Below, one piece after another: positions 1 through 6,094 of a stretch of DNA of 10,265 nucleotides. The stretch comes from JACORV01 sp041484135 (lineage in GTDB: Bacteria > Gemmatimonadota > Gemmatimonadetes > Gemmatimonadales > JACORV01): the NCBI GenBank assembly GCA_041484135.1, contig JBGPHD010000112.1, forward strand, positions 1-10,265. The letters run 5' to 3'. Within the stretch, counting starts at the first letter, position 1, and each line of letters opens with the position of its first letter. Made by a program: the position numbers and the translations under genes. The notes beneath the pieces are model-generated. The model was not told the DNA's origin, did not search any database, and saw only the letters and a program-made list of their open reading frames with translations.

Positions 1-597
1 CAGGGCGCCTCGCGCCCCTTCGACAAGACGCGGGACGGGTTCGTCATGGGTGACGGCGCCGGCATCGCGATCCTCGAGAGCCTGGAGAGCGCCGAGAAGC
101 GCGGGGCGACGATCATCGCCGAAGCGGACGGCTACGGGATGAGCGCGGACGCCTACCACATGACGCAGCCGGCCCCCCAGGGCCGCGGCGCGCAGCAGGC
201 GATGCACGCGGCGCTGGCGGACGCCAGGGTCGCGGCCGCCGACATCGGCTACATCAACGCGCACGGGACCTCCACGCCCCACGGCGACATCGCCGAGACT
301 CAGGCGGTGAAGGCGGTCTTCGGCGACTGCGCGCGCCAGCTCGTGTTCGGCTCGACCAAGTCCATGACGGGGCACCTGCTGGGCGCCGCGGGCGGGCTGG
401 AGTTCGCGATCTGCTGCCTGGTCATCGCCCGCGGCGTGATCCCGCCCACCATCAACCAGCGCACGCCGGATCCCGAGTGCGACCTCGACTCGGCGCCCAA
501 CCACTCCGTCAAGCGGCAGATCGGCGTGGCGATGTCCAACTCCTTCGGCTTCGGCGGGCATAACGTCAGCCTCGTCGTGAAGCGCTTCGCCGCGTAG
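1..597 (+). CDS. fabF: 3-oxoacyl-[ACP] synthase II (beta-ketoacyl-ACP synthase II), C-terminal part
   Basis: This condensing enzyme elongates acyl-ACP with malonyl-ACP in type II fatty acid synthesis in the cytoplasm. The reading frame is open from base 1, so the first ATG at 46 is internal; 198 residues are present and roughly the first half, including the nucleophilic cysteine, lies outside the window. Seen in the sequence: the SRPFDKTRDGFVMGDGAG stretch at the start, the first catalytic histidine in NAHGTSTPHGD (codon 262-264), and the lysine and second histidine in STKSMTGHLLGAAGG (codons 358-360 and 373-375). The C-terminus NSFGFGGHNVSLVVKR is typical of FabF. The gene ends with TAG only 16 bases before mqnE, and that gap shows no terminator, so the two are probably co-transcribed. 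FabB or another KAS paralogue is less likely because the TPHGD and GHLLGAAGG forms are FabF-like. Confidence 0.95.
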   Translation, partial: QGASRPFDKTRDGFVMGDGAGIAILESLESAEKRGATIIAEADGYGMSADAYHMTQPAPQGRGAQQAMHAALADARVAAADIGYINAHGTSTPHGDIAETQAVKAVFGDCARQLVFGSTKSMTGHLLGAAGGLEFAICCLVIARGVIPPTINQRTPDPECDLDSAPNHSVKRQIGVAMSNSFGFGGHNVSLVVKRFAA

Positions 598-613
598 CGG
601 CACGAAAGCGACC

Positions 614-1831
614 ATGGCGACGGCCGTCCGCGAGATCGCCGACCTCCGCATCACCGACGACGCCCTGCGTCCCATCGCCGAGAAGCTCGCCGCCGGCGAG
701 CGCCTGGGCGTGGAGGACGCCGTGACCCTCTTCGAGAGCCACGACCTCCTCGGCATCGGCGCCATGGCCGACGCGGCGAATCGCGCGACGAACGGTGACC
801 GGGTCTTCTTCTCGTCCAACCAGCACATCAACCCGACCAACGTCTGCGTCCTCCGGAACACCTGCGTCTTCTGCTCCTTCGCGCGGATGCCGAAGGAGGA
901 GGGCGCGTACACGCGGTCGCTCGAGGACGTGCTGGCCGAAGCGGACCAGGCGCGCTCGGCGCCGACCCGCGAGTTCCACATCGTGGGCGGGCTCCATCCC
1001 AAGCTGCCGCTCTCGTACTACACGGACATGATCCGGGCGCTGCGCGCGGCGCACCCCGGCGTGCACGTCAAGGCGCTCACCGCGGTGGAGATCGCGCACC
1101 TGGCGCGGATCGAACGGACCTCGGTACGGGACGTCCTGATCGAGCTCCAGGAGGCGGGCCTCACCTCCATGCCCGGCGGCGGCGCCGAGGTGTTCAGCAC
1201 CGCGGTGCGCGCGACCATCGCGGACCGGAAGCTCCAGGGGGAGGAGTGGATCGCCGTGCACCGGGAAGCGCACCGGCTCGGCATCCCGTCCAACTGCACG
1301 ATGCTGTACGGGCACGTCGAGACCGCCCGCGACCGCGCCGAGCACCTCCTCATGCTCCGCGACCTCCAGGACGAGACCGGCGGGTTCCTCACCTACATCC
1401 CGCTCGCCTATCACCCCGACCATAACGCGCTGGGCGAGCAGATGGGCTGGACCGGTCGCGACACCCAGGGCGTGGACGACCTCGCCAACATCGCCGTGGG
1501 GCGGCTGGTGCTGGACAACATCCCGCACATCAAGACCCACTGGCCGATGGTCACGGCGTTCGTCTCGCAGGTGGCGCTGGGCTTCGGCAGCGACGACGTC
1601 GAGGGGACGGTGGTCTACGAGCGCGTCTACCACGAAGCCGGCGCGCAGACCCCGATGGAGATGCTCTACGACGACCTGGTCCGATTGATCCGCGGGGCGG
1701 GGAAGGTCCCGGTCGAGCGGGATTCCCTCTATCAACCGGTGTCCGGGGCGCGGGAGGCCGGCCGCGAGCACGCGAGCCCGCGTGGCACCCACCACCCGGC
1801 TGAGACCGACCCGGTCGCGAGCGCCGAGTGA
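614..1831 (+). CDS. mqnE: Aminofutalosine synthase MqnE (radical SAM)
   Basis: MqnE joins 3-[(1-carboxyvinyl)oxy]benzoate to S-adenosylmethionine to form 6-amino-6-deoxyfutalosine in the futalosine route to menaquinone. The 405-residue protein has the family's HINPTNVC entry to the 4Fe-4S site at about residue 70, the GGLHPKLPLSYY stretch, the KALTAVEI strand, SMPGGGAEVF, and a C-terminal IPHIKTHWPMV...VALGFGSDDVEGTVV block also seen in MqnC. The cluster cysteines are C78, C84 and C87, which is a CX5CX2C spacing rather than the usual CX3CX2C. After residue 376 there is a 29-residue charged, His- and Pro-containing tail with no resemblance I recognise. The ATG at 614 gives the expected N-terminal helix; only a weak GAAAG lies upstream, which fits coupling to fabF. 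The stop overlaps the mqnA start (GTGA). MqnC is excluded because a better MqnC lies downstream. Confidence 0.92.
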   Translation: MATAVREIADLRITDDALRPIAEKLAAGERLGVEDAVTLFESHDLLGIGAMADAANRATNGDRVFFSSNQHINPTNVCVLRNTCVFCSFARMPKEEGAYTRSLEDVLAEADQARSAPTREFHIVGGLHPKLPLSYYTDMIRALRAAHPGVHVKALTAVEIAHLARIERTSVRDVLIELQEAGLTSMPGGGAEVFSTAVRATIADRKLQGEEWIAVHREAHRLGIPSNCTMLYGHVETARDRAEHLLMLRDLQDETGGFLTYIPLAYHPDHNALGEQMGWTGRDTQGVDDLANIAVGRLVLDNIPHIKTHWPMVTAFVSQVALGFGSDDVEGTVVYERVYHEAGAQTPMEMLYDDLVRLIRGAGKVPVERDSLYQPVSGAREAGREHASPRGTHHPAETDPVASAE

Positions 1832-2649
1832 GACTCGGGCGCATCGGCTACGTCAACTGCTACCCGGTCTACGGTGCCATGGACCGCGGGATCGTGGTGC
1901 CGCCGGGCACGCTCGTCACCGGCACCCCGGCCGAGCTGAACGATCGCCTCGCCGACGGGCGGCTCGACGTCAGCGTCATCTCCGCGGTGGCCTACGCGCA
2001 GCACGCCGACGCCCTCGAGCTGCTCCCCGACCTCGCCATCAGCTCCGACGGACCGGTGCGGAGCGTCATCCTCTTCAGCCGCCGGCCCGTGGCGGAGCTG
2101 GGCGGCGCGCGGGTCCTCGTCTCCTCGGCCTCACGCACGTCGGTGCATCTCCTCGAGCTGCTGGCCCGGGACCGCTGGGGCGTCACCTTCGAGACGACGC
2201 CGGCGCCGACGGAGGCCTCCGATCTCGACCACCTCTCCGCGGTGCCGCACGACGCGGTGCTGGTGATCGGGGACGCGGCGCTGCTCCTGGGCGCGCGGCG
2301 CGCCTATCCGGTCCAGACGGACCTGGGCGAGGAGTGGAAGCGCTGGACCGGGTTGCCGTTCGTGTTCGCCGTATGGGCGGCCCGGCGCGAGGTGGACCGT
2401 CAGGCGGTCCGCGACGTGCACCGGGCGCTCCTCGGCAGCCGGCAGTGGGGCCTGGGGCACCTGGGGGACCTGGCGGAGCAGGCGGCGCGCTCCACCGACG
2501 TCGATCTCGGGGACTGCGTGGAGTATCTCGCCGGCCTCGACTACGGGCTCTCGTACCGGCACCTGGCGGGCCTGACGGACTTCCTCCGGCGGCTCGCGGC
2601 GCGCGGCGTCGTGCCCGACGGAACGCTCGCCTTCGTGGGCGCGGCATGA
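1828..2649 (+). CDS. mqnA: Chorismate dehydratase MqnA
   Basis: MqnA removes water from chorismate to give 3-[(1-carboxyvinyl)oxy]benzoate, the first committed step of the futalosine menaquinone pathway. The 273-residue protein has the periplasmic-binding-protein-like fold of the MqnA/MqnD family. Recognisable features are the N-terminal RLGRIGYVNCYPVYGAMD, the GTPAELNDRLADGRLDVSVISAVAYA stretch (residues about 31-56), the SSDGPVRSVILFSRRP strand, and VLVIGDAALL followed by DLGEEWKRWTGLPFVFAVWAARR. The GTG start at 1828 overlaps the mqnE stop as GTGA. It is preferred because the conserved N-terminal strand begins immediately after it. No signal peptide is visible, so the protein is cytoplasmic. 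MqnD shares the fold, but the YVNCYP and LGEEWKRWTGLPFVFAVW motifs point to MqnA. The stop lies three bases before the mqnC start. Confidence 0.92.
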   Translation: MRLGRIGYVNCYPVYGAMDRGIVVPPGTLVTGTPAELNDRLADGRLDVSVISAVAYAQHADALELLPDLAISSDGPVRSVILFSRRPVAELGGARVLVSSASRTSVHLLELLARDRWGVTFETTPAPTEASDLDHLSAVPHDAVLVIGDAALLLGARRAYPVQTDLGEEWKRWTGLPFVFAVWAARREVDRQAVRDVHRALLGSRQWGLGHLGDLAEQAARSTDVDLGDCVEYLAGLDYGLSYRHLAGLTDFLRRLAARGVVPDGTLAFVGAA

Positions 2650-2652
2650 GCC

Positions 2653-3681
2653 ATGTCTGAGACCACCGACCTCCTCGACCTCTACGAGCGCGCGCCCCTC
2701 GTCGAGCTGGGCGCCCTCGCCGACGCGGAGCGCCGCCGGCGCCATCCCGACGACGTCGTGACGTTCATCGTCGACCGGAACATCAACTACACCAACGTCT
2801 GCGTCGCCGACTGCAAGTTCTGCGCGTTCTACCGCCGGCCCAAGCACGCCGAAGGGTACGTGCTCAGCTTCGAGGAGATCGGGCAGAAGATCGACGAGGC
2901 GAAGGCGATCGGCGCGGTGCAGATCCTGATGCAGGGCGGGCACAACCCGTACATCCCGTTCGAGTGGTACGAGGACCTGCTGCGCTACATCAAGCGCCAT
3001 CACCCGATCCACATCCATGCCTTCTCGCCCTCCGAGATCGAGTTCTTCGCCCAGCGGTTCCGCCTGACGATCGACGAGGTCATCGAGCGGCTCCAGGCCG
3101 CGGGCCTCGATTCGGTCCCCGGCGGCGGCGGCGAGATCCTGGTGGACCGGGTGCGGCAGATCGTGGCGAAGAAGAAGGCCCAGACCGCCGCGTGGCTCGG
3201 CGTCATGGGCGCCGCGCACCGCCACGGCATGAAGACCTCCGCGACGATGACCTACGGTCTCGGCGAGACCGCGGCGGAGCGCTTGGAGCACCTGATGCGC
3301 CTCCGCCAGCAGCAGGCCGAGACGGGCGGGTTCACCGCGTTCATCTGCTGGCCGCTCCAGCCCGAGCATACCGAGATGGCGGACATGCCCAAGACCGACG
3401 CCGTCACCTATCTCCGGACGCTGGCCCTGGCGCGGATCGTGCTCGACAACTTCCCCAACCTCCAGTCGTCGTGGGTCACCATGGGTCTCAAGATCGGACA
3501 GGTGGCGCTGCGGTTCGGCGCCAACGACTTCGGCTCGATCATGATGGAGGAGAACGTGGTGTCGGCCGCGGGGACGACCTTCCGGACCAGCGTGCCGGAG
3601 ATGGAACGCTTGATCATCGGCGCCGGCTTCACGCCCCGCCGCCGCCGGCAGGACTACTCGATCATCCGCGAGGCCGCATGA
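2653..3681 (+). CDS. mqnC: Cyclic dehypoxanthine futalosine synthase MqnC (radical SAM)
   Basis: MqnC cyclises dehypoxanthine futalosine to cyclic dehypoxanthinyl futalosine by radical SAM chemistry, after MqnA, MqnE and nucleosidase steps. The 342-residue protein has the normal CX3CX2C cluster motif in NYTNVCVADCKFCAFYR (C50, C54, C57). It also has the family blocks LMQGGHNPYIPFEWYE, HIHAFSPSEIEFF, LDSVPGGGGEILVDRVR, TSATMTYGLGET, TGGFTAFICWPLQPEHTE and ALRFGANDFGSIMMEENVVSAAG, and the C-terminus is close to the normal end for the family. ATG 2653 follows the mqnA stop by three bases. A nearby ATG at 2646 is in another frame and stops after four codons. The stop at 3679-3681 overlaps the purE start as ATGA. 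The intervening nucleosidase (MqnB or MTAN type) is not encoded in this window. Confidence 0.95.
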   Translation: MSETTDLLDLYERAPLVELGALADAERRRRHPDDVVTFIVDRNINYTNVCVADCKFCAFYRRPKHAEGYVLSFEEIGQKIDEAKAIGAVQILMQGGHNPYIPFEWYEDLLRYIKRHHPIHIHAFSPSEIEFFAQRFRLTIDEVIERLQAAGLDSVPGGGGEILVDRVRQIVAKKKAQTAAWLGVMGAAHRHGMKTSATMTYGLGETAAERLEHLMRLRQQQAETGGFTAFICWPLQPEHTEMADMPKTDAVTYLRTLALARIVLDNFPNLQSSWVTMGLKIGQVALRFGANDFGSIMMEENVVSAAGTTFRTSVPEMERLIIGAGFTPRRRRQDYSIIREAA

Positions 3682-4079
3682 GCGGGAAGCCGATCCTCAT
3701 CCTGGTCGGCTCCGAGTCCGACCGCCCGCGGATCGAGCCGCTCTTCCCCATCCTCGACAAGGCCGGCGTCGGGTACGACTTCCTGGTTTGCTCGGCCCAC
3801 CGCGAGCCCGAGCGCACGGCCCTGATGGCGCGCGAAGCTCGGAGCAAGGGCTACCGCGTCGTGATCTGCGGCGCGGGACTCGCGGCCGCCCTCCCGGGCG
3901 CCGTCGCCGCCCAGACCGATCTGCCGGTCATCGGCGTCCCGTTCGACGTCGGCGCGCTCCACGGCACCGACGCGCTCTACTCGATGGTCCAGACGCCGAG
4001 CGGCGTGCCGGTCGCGACCGTCGGCATCGACAACGCCAAGAACGCCGCCCATCTCGCCCTGAGGATCCTCAACGCGTGA
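3678..4079 (+). CDS. purE: N5-carboxyaminoimidazole ribonucleotide mutase-like protein PurE (short form)
   Basis: PurE moves the carboxylate of N5-CAIR to give CAIR in purine synthesis, usually as a cytoplasmic octamer. The start was taken as the ATG at 3678, which overlaps the mqnC stop (ATGA) and has GAGG at 3670-3673; this gives 133 residues. Family signatures are LVGSESD (residues 9-15), CSAHREPER with the presumed catalytic H41, CGAGLAAALPGAVAAQT, LPVIGVP, and DALYSMVQTPSGVPVATVGI...NAA. Two features are unusual. The protein ends right after AHLALRILNA, where typical bacterial PurE continues for about 25-30 residues. The usual AAHLPG segment also reads AAALPG, so a conserved histidine is alanine. 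No purK lies next to it. It may be a working short PurE or a divergent paralogue; the sequence cannot decide. Confidence 0.82.
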   Translation: MSGKPILILVGSESDRPRIEPLFPILDKAGVGYDFLVCSAHREPERTALMAREARSKGYRVVICGAGLAAALPGAVAAQTDLPVIGVPFDVGALHGTDALYSMVQTPSGVPVATVGIDNAKNAAHLALRILNA

Positions 4080-4564
4080 GCACCCGCACCGGCATCGGCT
4101 ACGACTCGCACCGCTTCGCCGCGGGACGCCCCCTCCACCTCGGCGGCGTCACGGTGCCGTACACCCACGGGCTCGTCGGCCACTCCGACGGCGACGTCGC
4201 GCTCCACGCCATCGTGGATGCGATGCTCGGCGCCGCGGCGTTAGGTGACATCGGCGCCATGTTCCCGGACACCGACCCGCAATGGAAGGGCGCCGATTCG
4301 ATGAAGTTCGTGAAGGGGGCGGTGGACGCGCTCGCCGCGGGCGGCCTCGCCGTGGTCCAGGTGGACGTCACCATCCTCGCCGAGCGCCCCCGGCTCGCGC
4401 CGCACATCGGGGCGATGCGGGCCGCCACGGCCCGGGCCCTCGGGGTCCCCATGGAGATGGTGAGCTTCAAGGCCAAGACGAACGAAGGGATGGGCTGGGT
4501 CGGGAAGGGCGAAGGGGTCGGCGCCATCGCCGTCGCCACCGTGCACCCCAAGGGGAGCGGCTGA
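4076..4564 (+). CDS. ispF: 2-C-methyl-D-erythritol 2,4-cyclodiphosphate synthase IspF
   Basis: IspF closes the cyclodiphosphate ring in the MEP isoprenoid pathway, releasing CMP. The 162-residue length is normal. Metal ligands are visible as D10 and H12 in GIGYDSHRF and H44 in HSDGDVALHAIVDA. The blocks AALGDIGAMFPDTDPQWKGADS, VDVTILAERPRLAPHI and FKAKTNEGMGWVGKGEGVGAIAVATV match the whole family. The GTG start at 4076 overlaps the purE stop as GTGA and has GAGGA at 4061-4065. Starting there places the conserved GIGYDSH strand at the N-terminus. IspF is often fused to or paired with IspD, but no ispD is present here. Its product feeds isoprenoid synthesis, including quinone side chains, which loosely links it to the mqn genes upstream. 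Leu56 is encoded by a rare TTA within GCGTTAGG. Confidence 0.96.
   Translation: MSTRTGIGYDSHRFAAGRPLHLGGVTVPYTHGLVGHSDGDVALHAIVDAMLGAAALGDIGAMFPDTDPQWKGADSMKFVKGAVDALAAGGLAVVQVDVTILAERPRLAPHIGAMRAATARALGVPMEMVSFKAKTNEGMGWVGKGEGVGAIAVATVHPKGSG
4550..4563 (+). promoter_or_regulatory. Ribosome binding site and probable CTG start of the dedA gene
   Basis: AAGGGGAG at 4550-4557 is a strong purine-rich Shine-Dalgarno-like stretch inside the end of ispF. The first plausible start in the DedA frame is CTG at 4561-4563, overlapping the ispF stop as CTGA just as neighbouring genes overlap as GTGA and ATGA. No ATG, GTG or TTG occurs in this frame between the ispF end and the conserved FENIFPPVPAD motif. 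The three-base spacing is short, so reinitiation after the ispF stop, or ATC at 4564, are alternatives. Confidence 0.5.
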
Positions 4565-5187
4565 TCGATCAGCTGCTCCACTGGCTCGAGGGCCTGCCGC
4601 CCGGAGGGATCTACGGCGCGCTGGCCCTTCTCGCCGCCTTCGAGAACATCTTCCCCCCCGTGCCCGCGGACACCGCGGTGGCGCTGGGGGCTTTTCTCGC
4701 CGCCCGGGACGCGCCGATCTCCGTCACCGCGGTCTATCTCGTCACGCTCGTCGCCAACGTCACCAGCGCGATCGGGATGTACGCGGTCGCGCGCACGGTG
4801 GGACGGAACTTCCTCGTCTCGAGGGTCGGGCGGCGACTGCTGTCGGAACGCTCCCAGGTCGCGTTGCAGCGGGCCTACGAGCGTCATCACCTGTGGGGCA
4901 TCTTCGTCTCCCGCTTCCTGCCCGGATACCGCGCCGTCGTGCCGCCCTTCGCGGGGATGATCGGCCTCCCCGCGTCGAAGGCGCTCCCGCCGATGGTGCT
5001 CGCGACGGCCATCTACTACGGCCTGCTGGTCTTCGTGGCGCACCGGATCGGGAGCAACTGGGAGACGGTTGTCCGGTGGCTGGGGCACGTCACCCTGGGC
5101 CTTGCCATCGCGGGCGGCGTCGTCACGGTGGGAGTGTGCTGGCTGGTCTGGCGCCATCGACGCCGCGAGCGGGCCGATGGACACTGA
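4561..5187 (+). CDS. DedA-family (SNARE-associated/VTT domain) inner-membrane protein
   Basis: DedA proteins are inner-membrane proteins linked to lipid flipping (undecaprenyl phosphate or phospholipid) and membrane homeostasis; the substrate cannot be read from sequence. From CTG 4561 the protein has 208 residues, normal for the family. Seen: FENIFPPVPAD (residues 27-37) in the first hydrophobic segment, a second hydrophobic stretch VYLVTLVANVTSAIGMYAVAR with GR after it, the signature SRFLPGYRAVVPPFAGM (RFLPGYR at 118-124), hydrophobic MVLATAIYYGLLVFVAHRIG, and a last membrane helix GLAIAGGVVTVGVCWLVW ending in a basic RHRRRER tail. The acidic and arginine residues of these motifs are those considered important in DedA proteins. 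The start is uncertain because no ATG, GTG or TTG is available. The frame runs open further upstream, but through ispF, and that translation lacks membrane character. The stop overlaps xerD by 11 bases. Confidence 0.85.
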   Translation: MIDQLLHWLEGLPPGGIYGALALLAAFENIFPPVPADTAVALGAFLAARDAPISVTAVYLVTLVANVTSAIGMYAVARTVGRNFLVSRVGRRLLSERSQVALQRAYERHHLWGIFVSRFLPGYRAVVPPFAGMIGLPASKALPPMVLATAIYYGLLVFVAHRIGSNWETVVRWLGHVTLGLAIAGGVVTVGVCWLVWRHRRRERADGH

Positions 5188-6094
5188 GTCCGCCGCGCCC
5201 GACACCCGGGCCTTCCTCCTCGAGCAGTTCGCCGACTTCCTGTCGCTCGAGCGAGGGTCCGCGCCCAACACCGTGGCCGCCTATCGCCGGGACCTCGCGC
5301 ACCTGGTCGAGTTCCTGGCCTCCCGGCGCGTCCGGGGCCCCGCCGGCGCCACCAGCACGCTCCTCCGGGACTTCATCTTCCACTTGAAGGACCTCGGCCT
5401 CGAGGCTTCGAGCATCCGCCGCCACATCTCGGCCACCCGGACCTACTTCAAGTTCCTGACCGGGGAAGGGCACCTGCTGCGGGACCCCAGCGACCGGCTG
5501 GCGAGCCCCAAGCGCTGGCGCACGCTTCCCGCGGTCCTCTCCATCGCGGAGGTCGAACGCCTGCTCGGGGCGCCCACGGCCGAAGAGCCCCTCGCCTGGC
5601 GGGATCGCGCCATCCTCGAGTTCCTGTACGCCACCGGCGCGCGCGTGTCCGAGCTCACCCGGGTGGCGCTGCGCGACGTCCTCTTCGACGAGGGGCTGGT
5701 CCGGCTCTTCGGGAAGGGGAACAAGGAGCGGATCGTCCCGGTAGGACGGAGGGCGTTGGGCGCGGTGGCGCTCTACACGCGCGAGGTCAGGCCCAAGCTG
5801 GAGCGGGGCAAGGGGGCGGGGGTCCTCTTCCTGAACGCCCGGGGGGGACCGATGTCACGGGTGGGGGTCTGGGGGATCATCAAGCGGTGCGCCAAGGTGG
5901 CGGGGATCGGCAAGCGCGTCACCCCGCACACCCTGCGACACACCTTCGCCACCCATCTGCTGGAGGGTGGGGCCGACCTCCGGGCCGTCCAGGAGATGCT
6001 GGGCCACGCAGACCTCAGCACCACACAGATTTACACGCACGTGGACCGCGACTACCTTCGTAGTATCCATAAGACCTATCATCCACGCCCGTGA
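5177..6094 (+). CDS. xerD: Tyrosine recombinase XerD/XerC
   Basis: This site-specific tyrosine recombinase would resolve chromosome dimers at dif during division. The 305-residue protein has an N-terminal core-binding SAM-like domain (about residues 8-95; QFADFLSLERGSAPNTVAAYRRDL) and a C-terminal catalytic domain. All catalytic residues are present: R156 (ATGARVSEL), K180 (FGKGNKER), H251 and R254 (TPHTLRHTFATHLLEGG), H277 (MLGHADLSTTQ) and nucleophile Y286 (IYTHV). ATG 5177 is chosen because it starts just before the conserved N-terminal helix; the open frame above it reads through dedA. It overlaps dedA by 11 bases, and its stop overlaps the kinase start as GTGA. The IHKTYHPR ending is Xer-like and I lean to XerD, but XerC, or a single Xer serving both roles, cannot be excluded. 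No integrase-like cargo or attachment sites lie around it, so a chromosomal housekeeping role is likely. Confidence 0.9.
   Translation: MDTESAAPDTRAFLLEQFADFLSLERGSAPNTVAAYRRDLAHLVEFLASRRVRGPAGATSTLLRDFIFHLKDLGLEASSIRRHISATRTYFKFLTGEGHLLRDPSDRLASPKRWRTLPAVLSIAEVERLLGAPTAEEPLAWRDRAILEFLYATGARVSELTRVALRDVLFDEGLVRLFGKGNKERIVPVGRRALGAVALYTREVRPKLERGKGAGVLFLNARGGPMSRVGVWGIIKRCAKVAGIGKRVTPHTLRHTFATHLLEGGADLRAVQEMLGHADLSTTQIYTHVDRDYLRSIHKTYHPRP

Noticed and set aside
566..1795. A 409-codon open frame on the - strand opposite mqnE
   Set aside because: Its composition (Arg, Val, His, Gly-rich, no motifs) is that of a shadow of the conserved mqnE gene.
1782..2660. A 292-codon + strand frame overlapping mqnA
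   Set aside because: The translation is almost entirely Arg, Gly, Ala and Pro, while the overlapping frame is a clear MqnA.
2131..3369. A 412-codon open frame on the - strand opposite mqnA and mqnC
   Set aside because: It has no recognisable domain and lies opposite two clearly identified enzymes.
5177..6094. Xer gene as the integrase of a mobile element
   Set aside because: It sits inside a tightly overlapping housekeeping operon with no cargo, tRNA or attachment repeats, and its features match chromosomal XerC/D.
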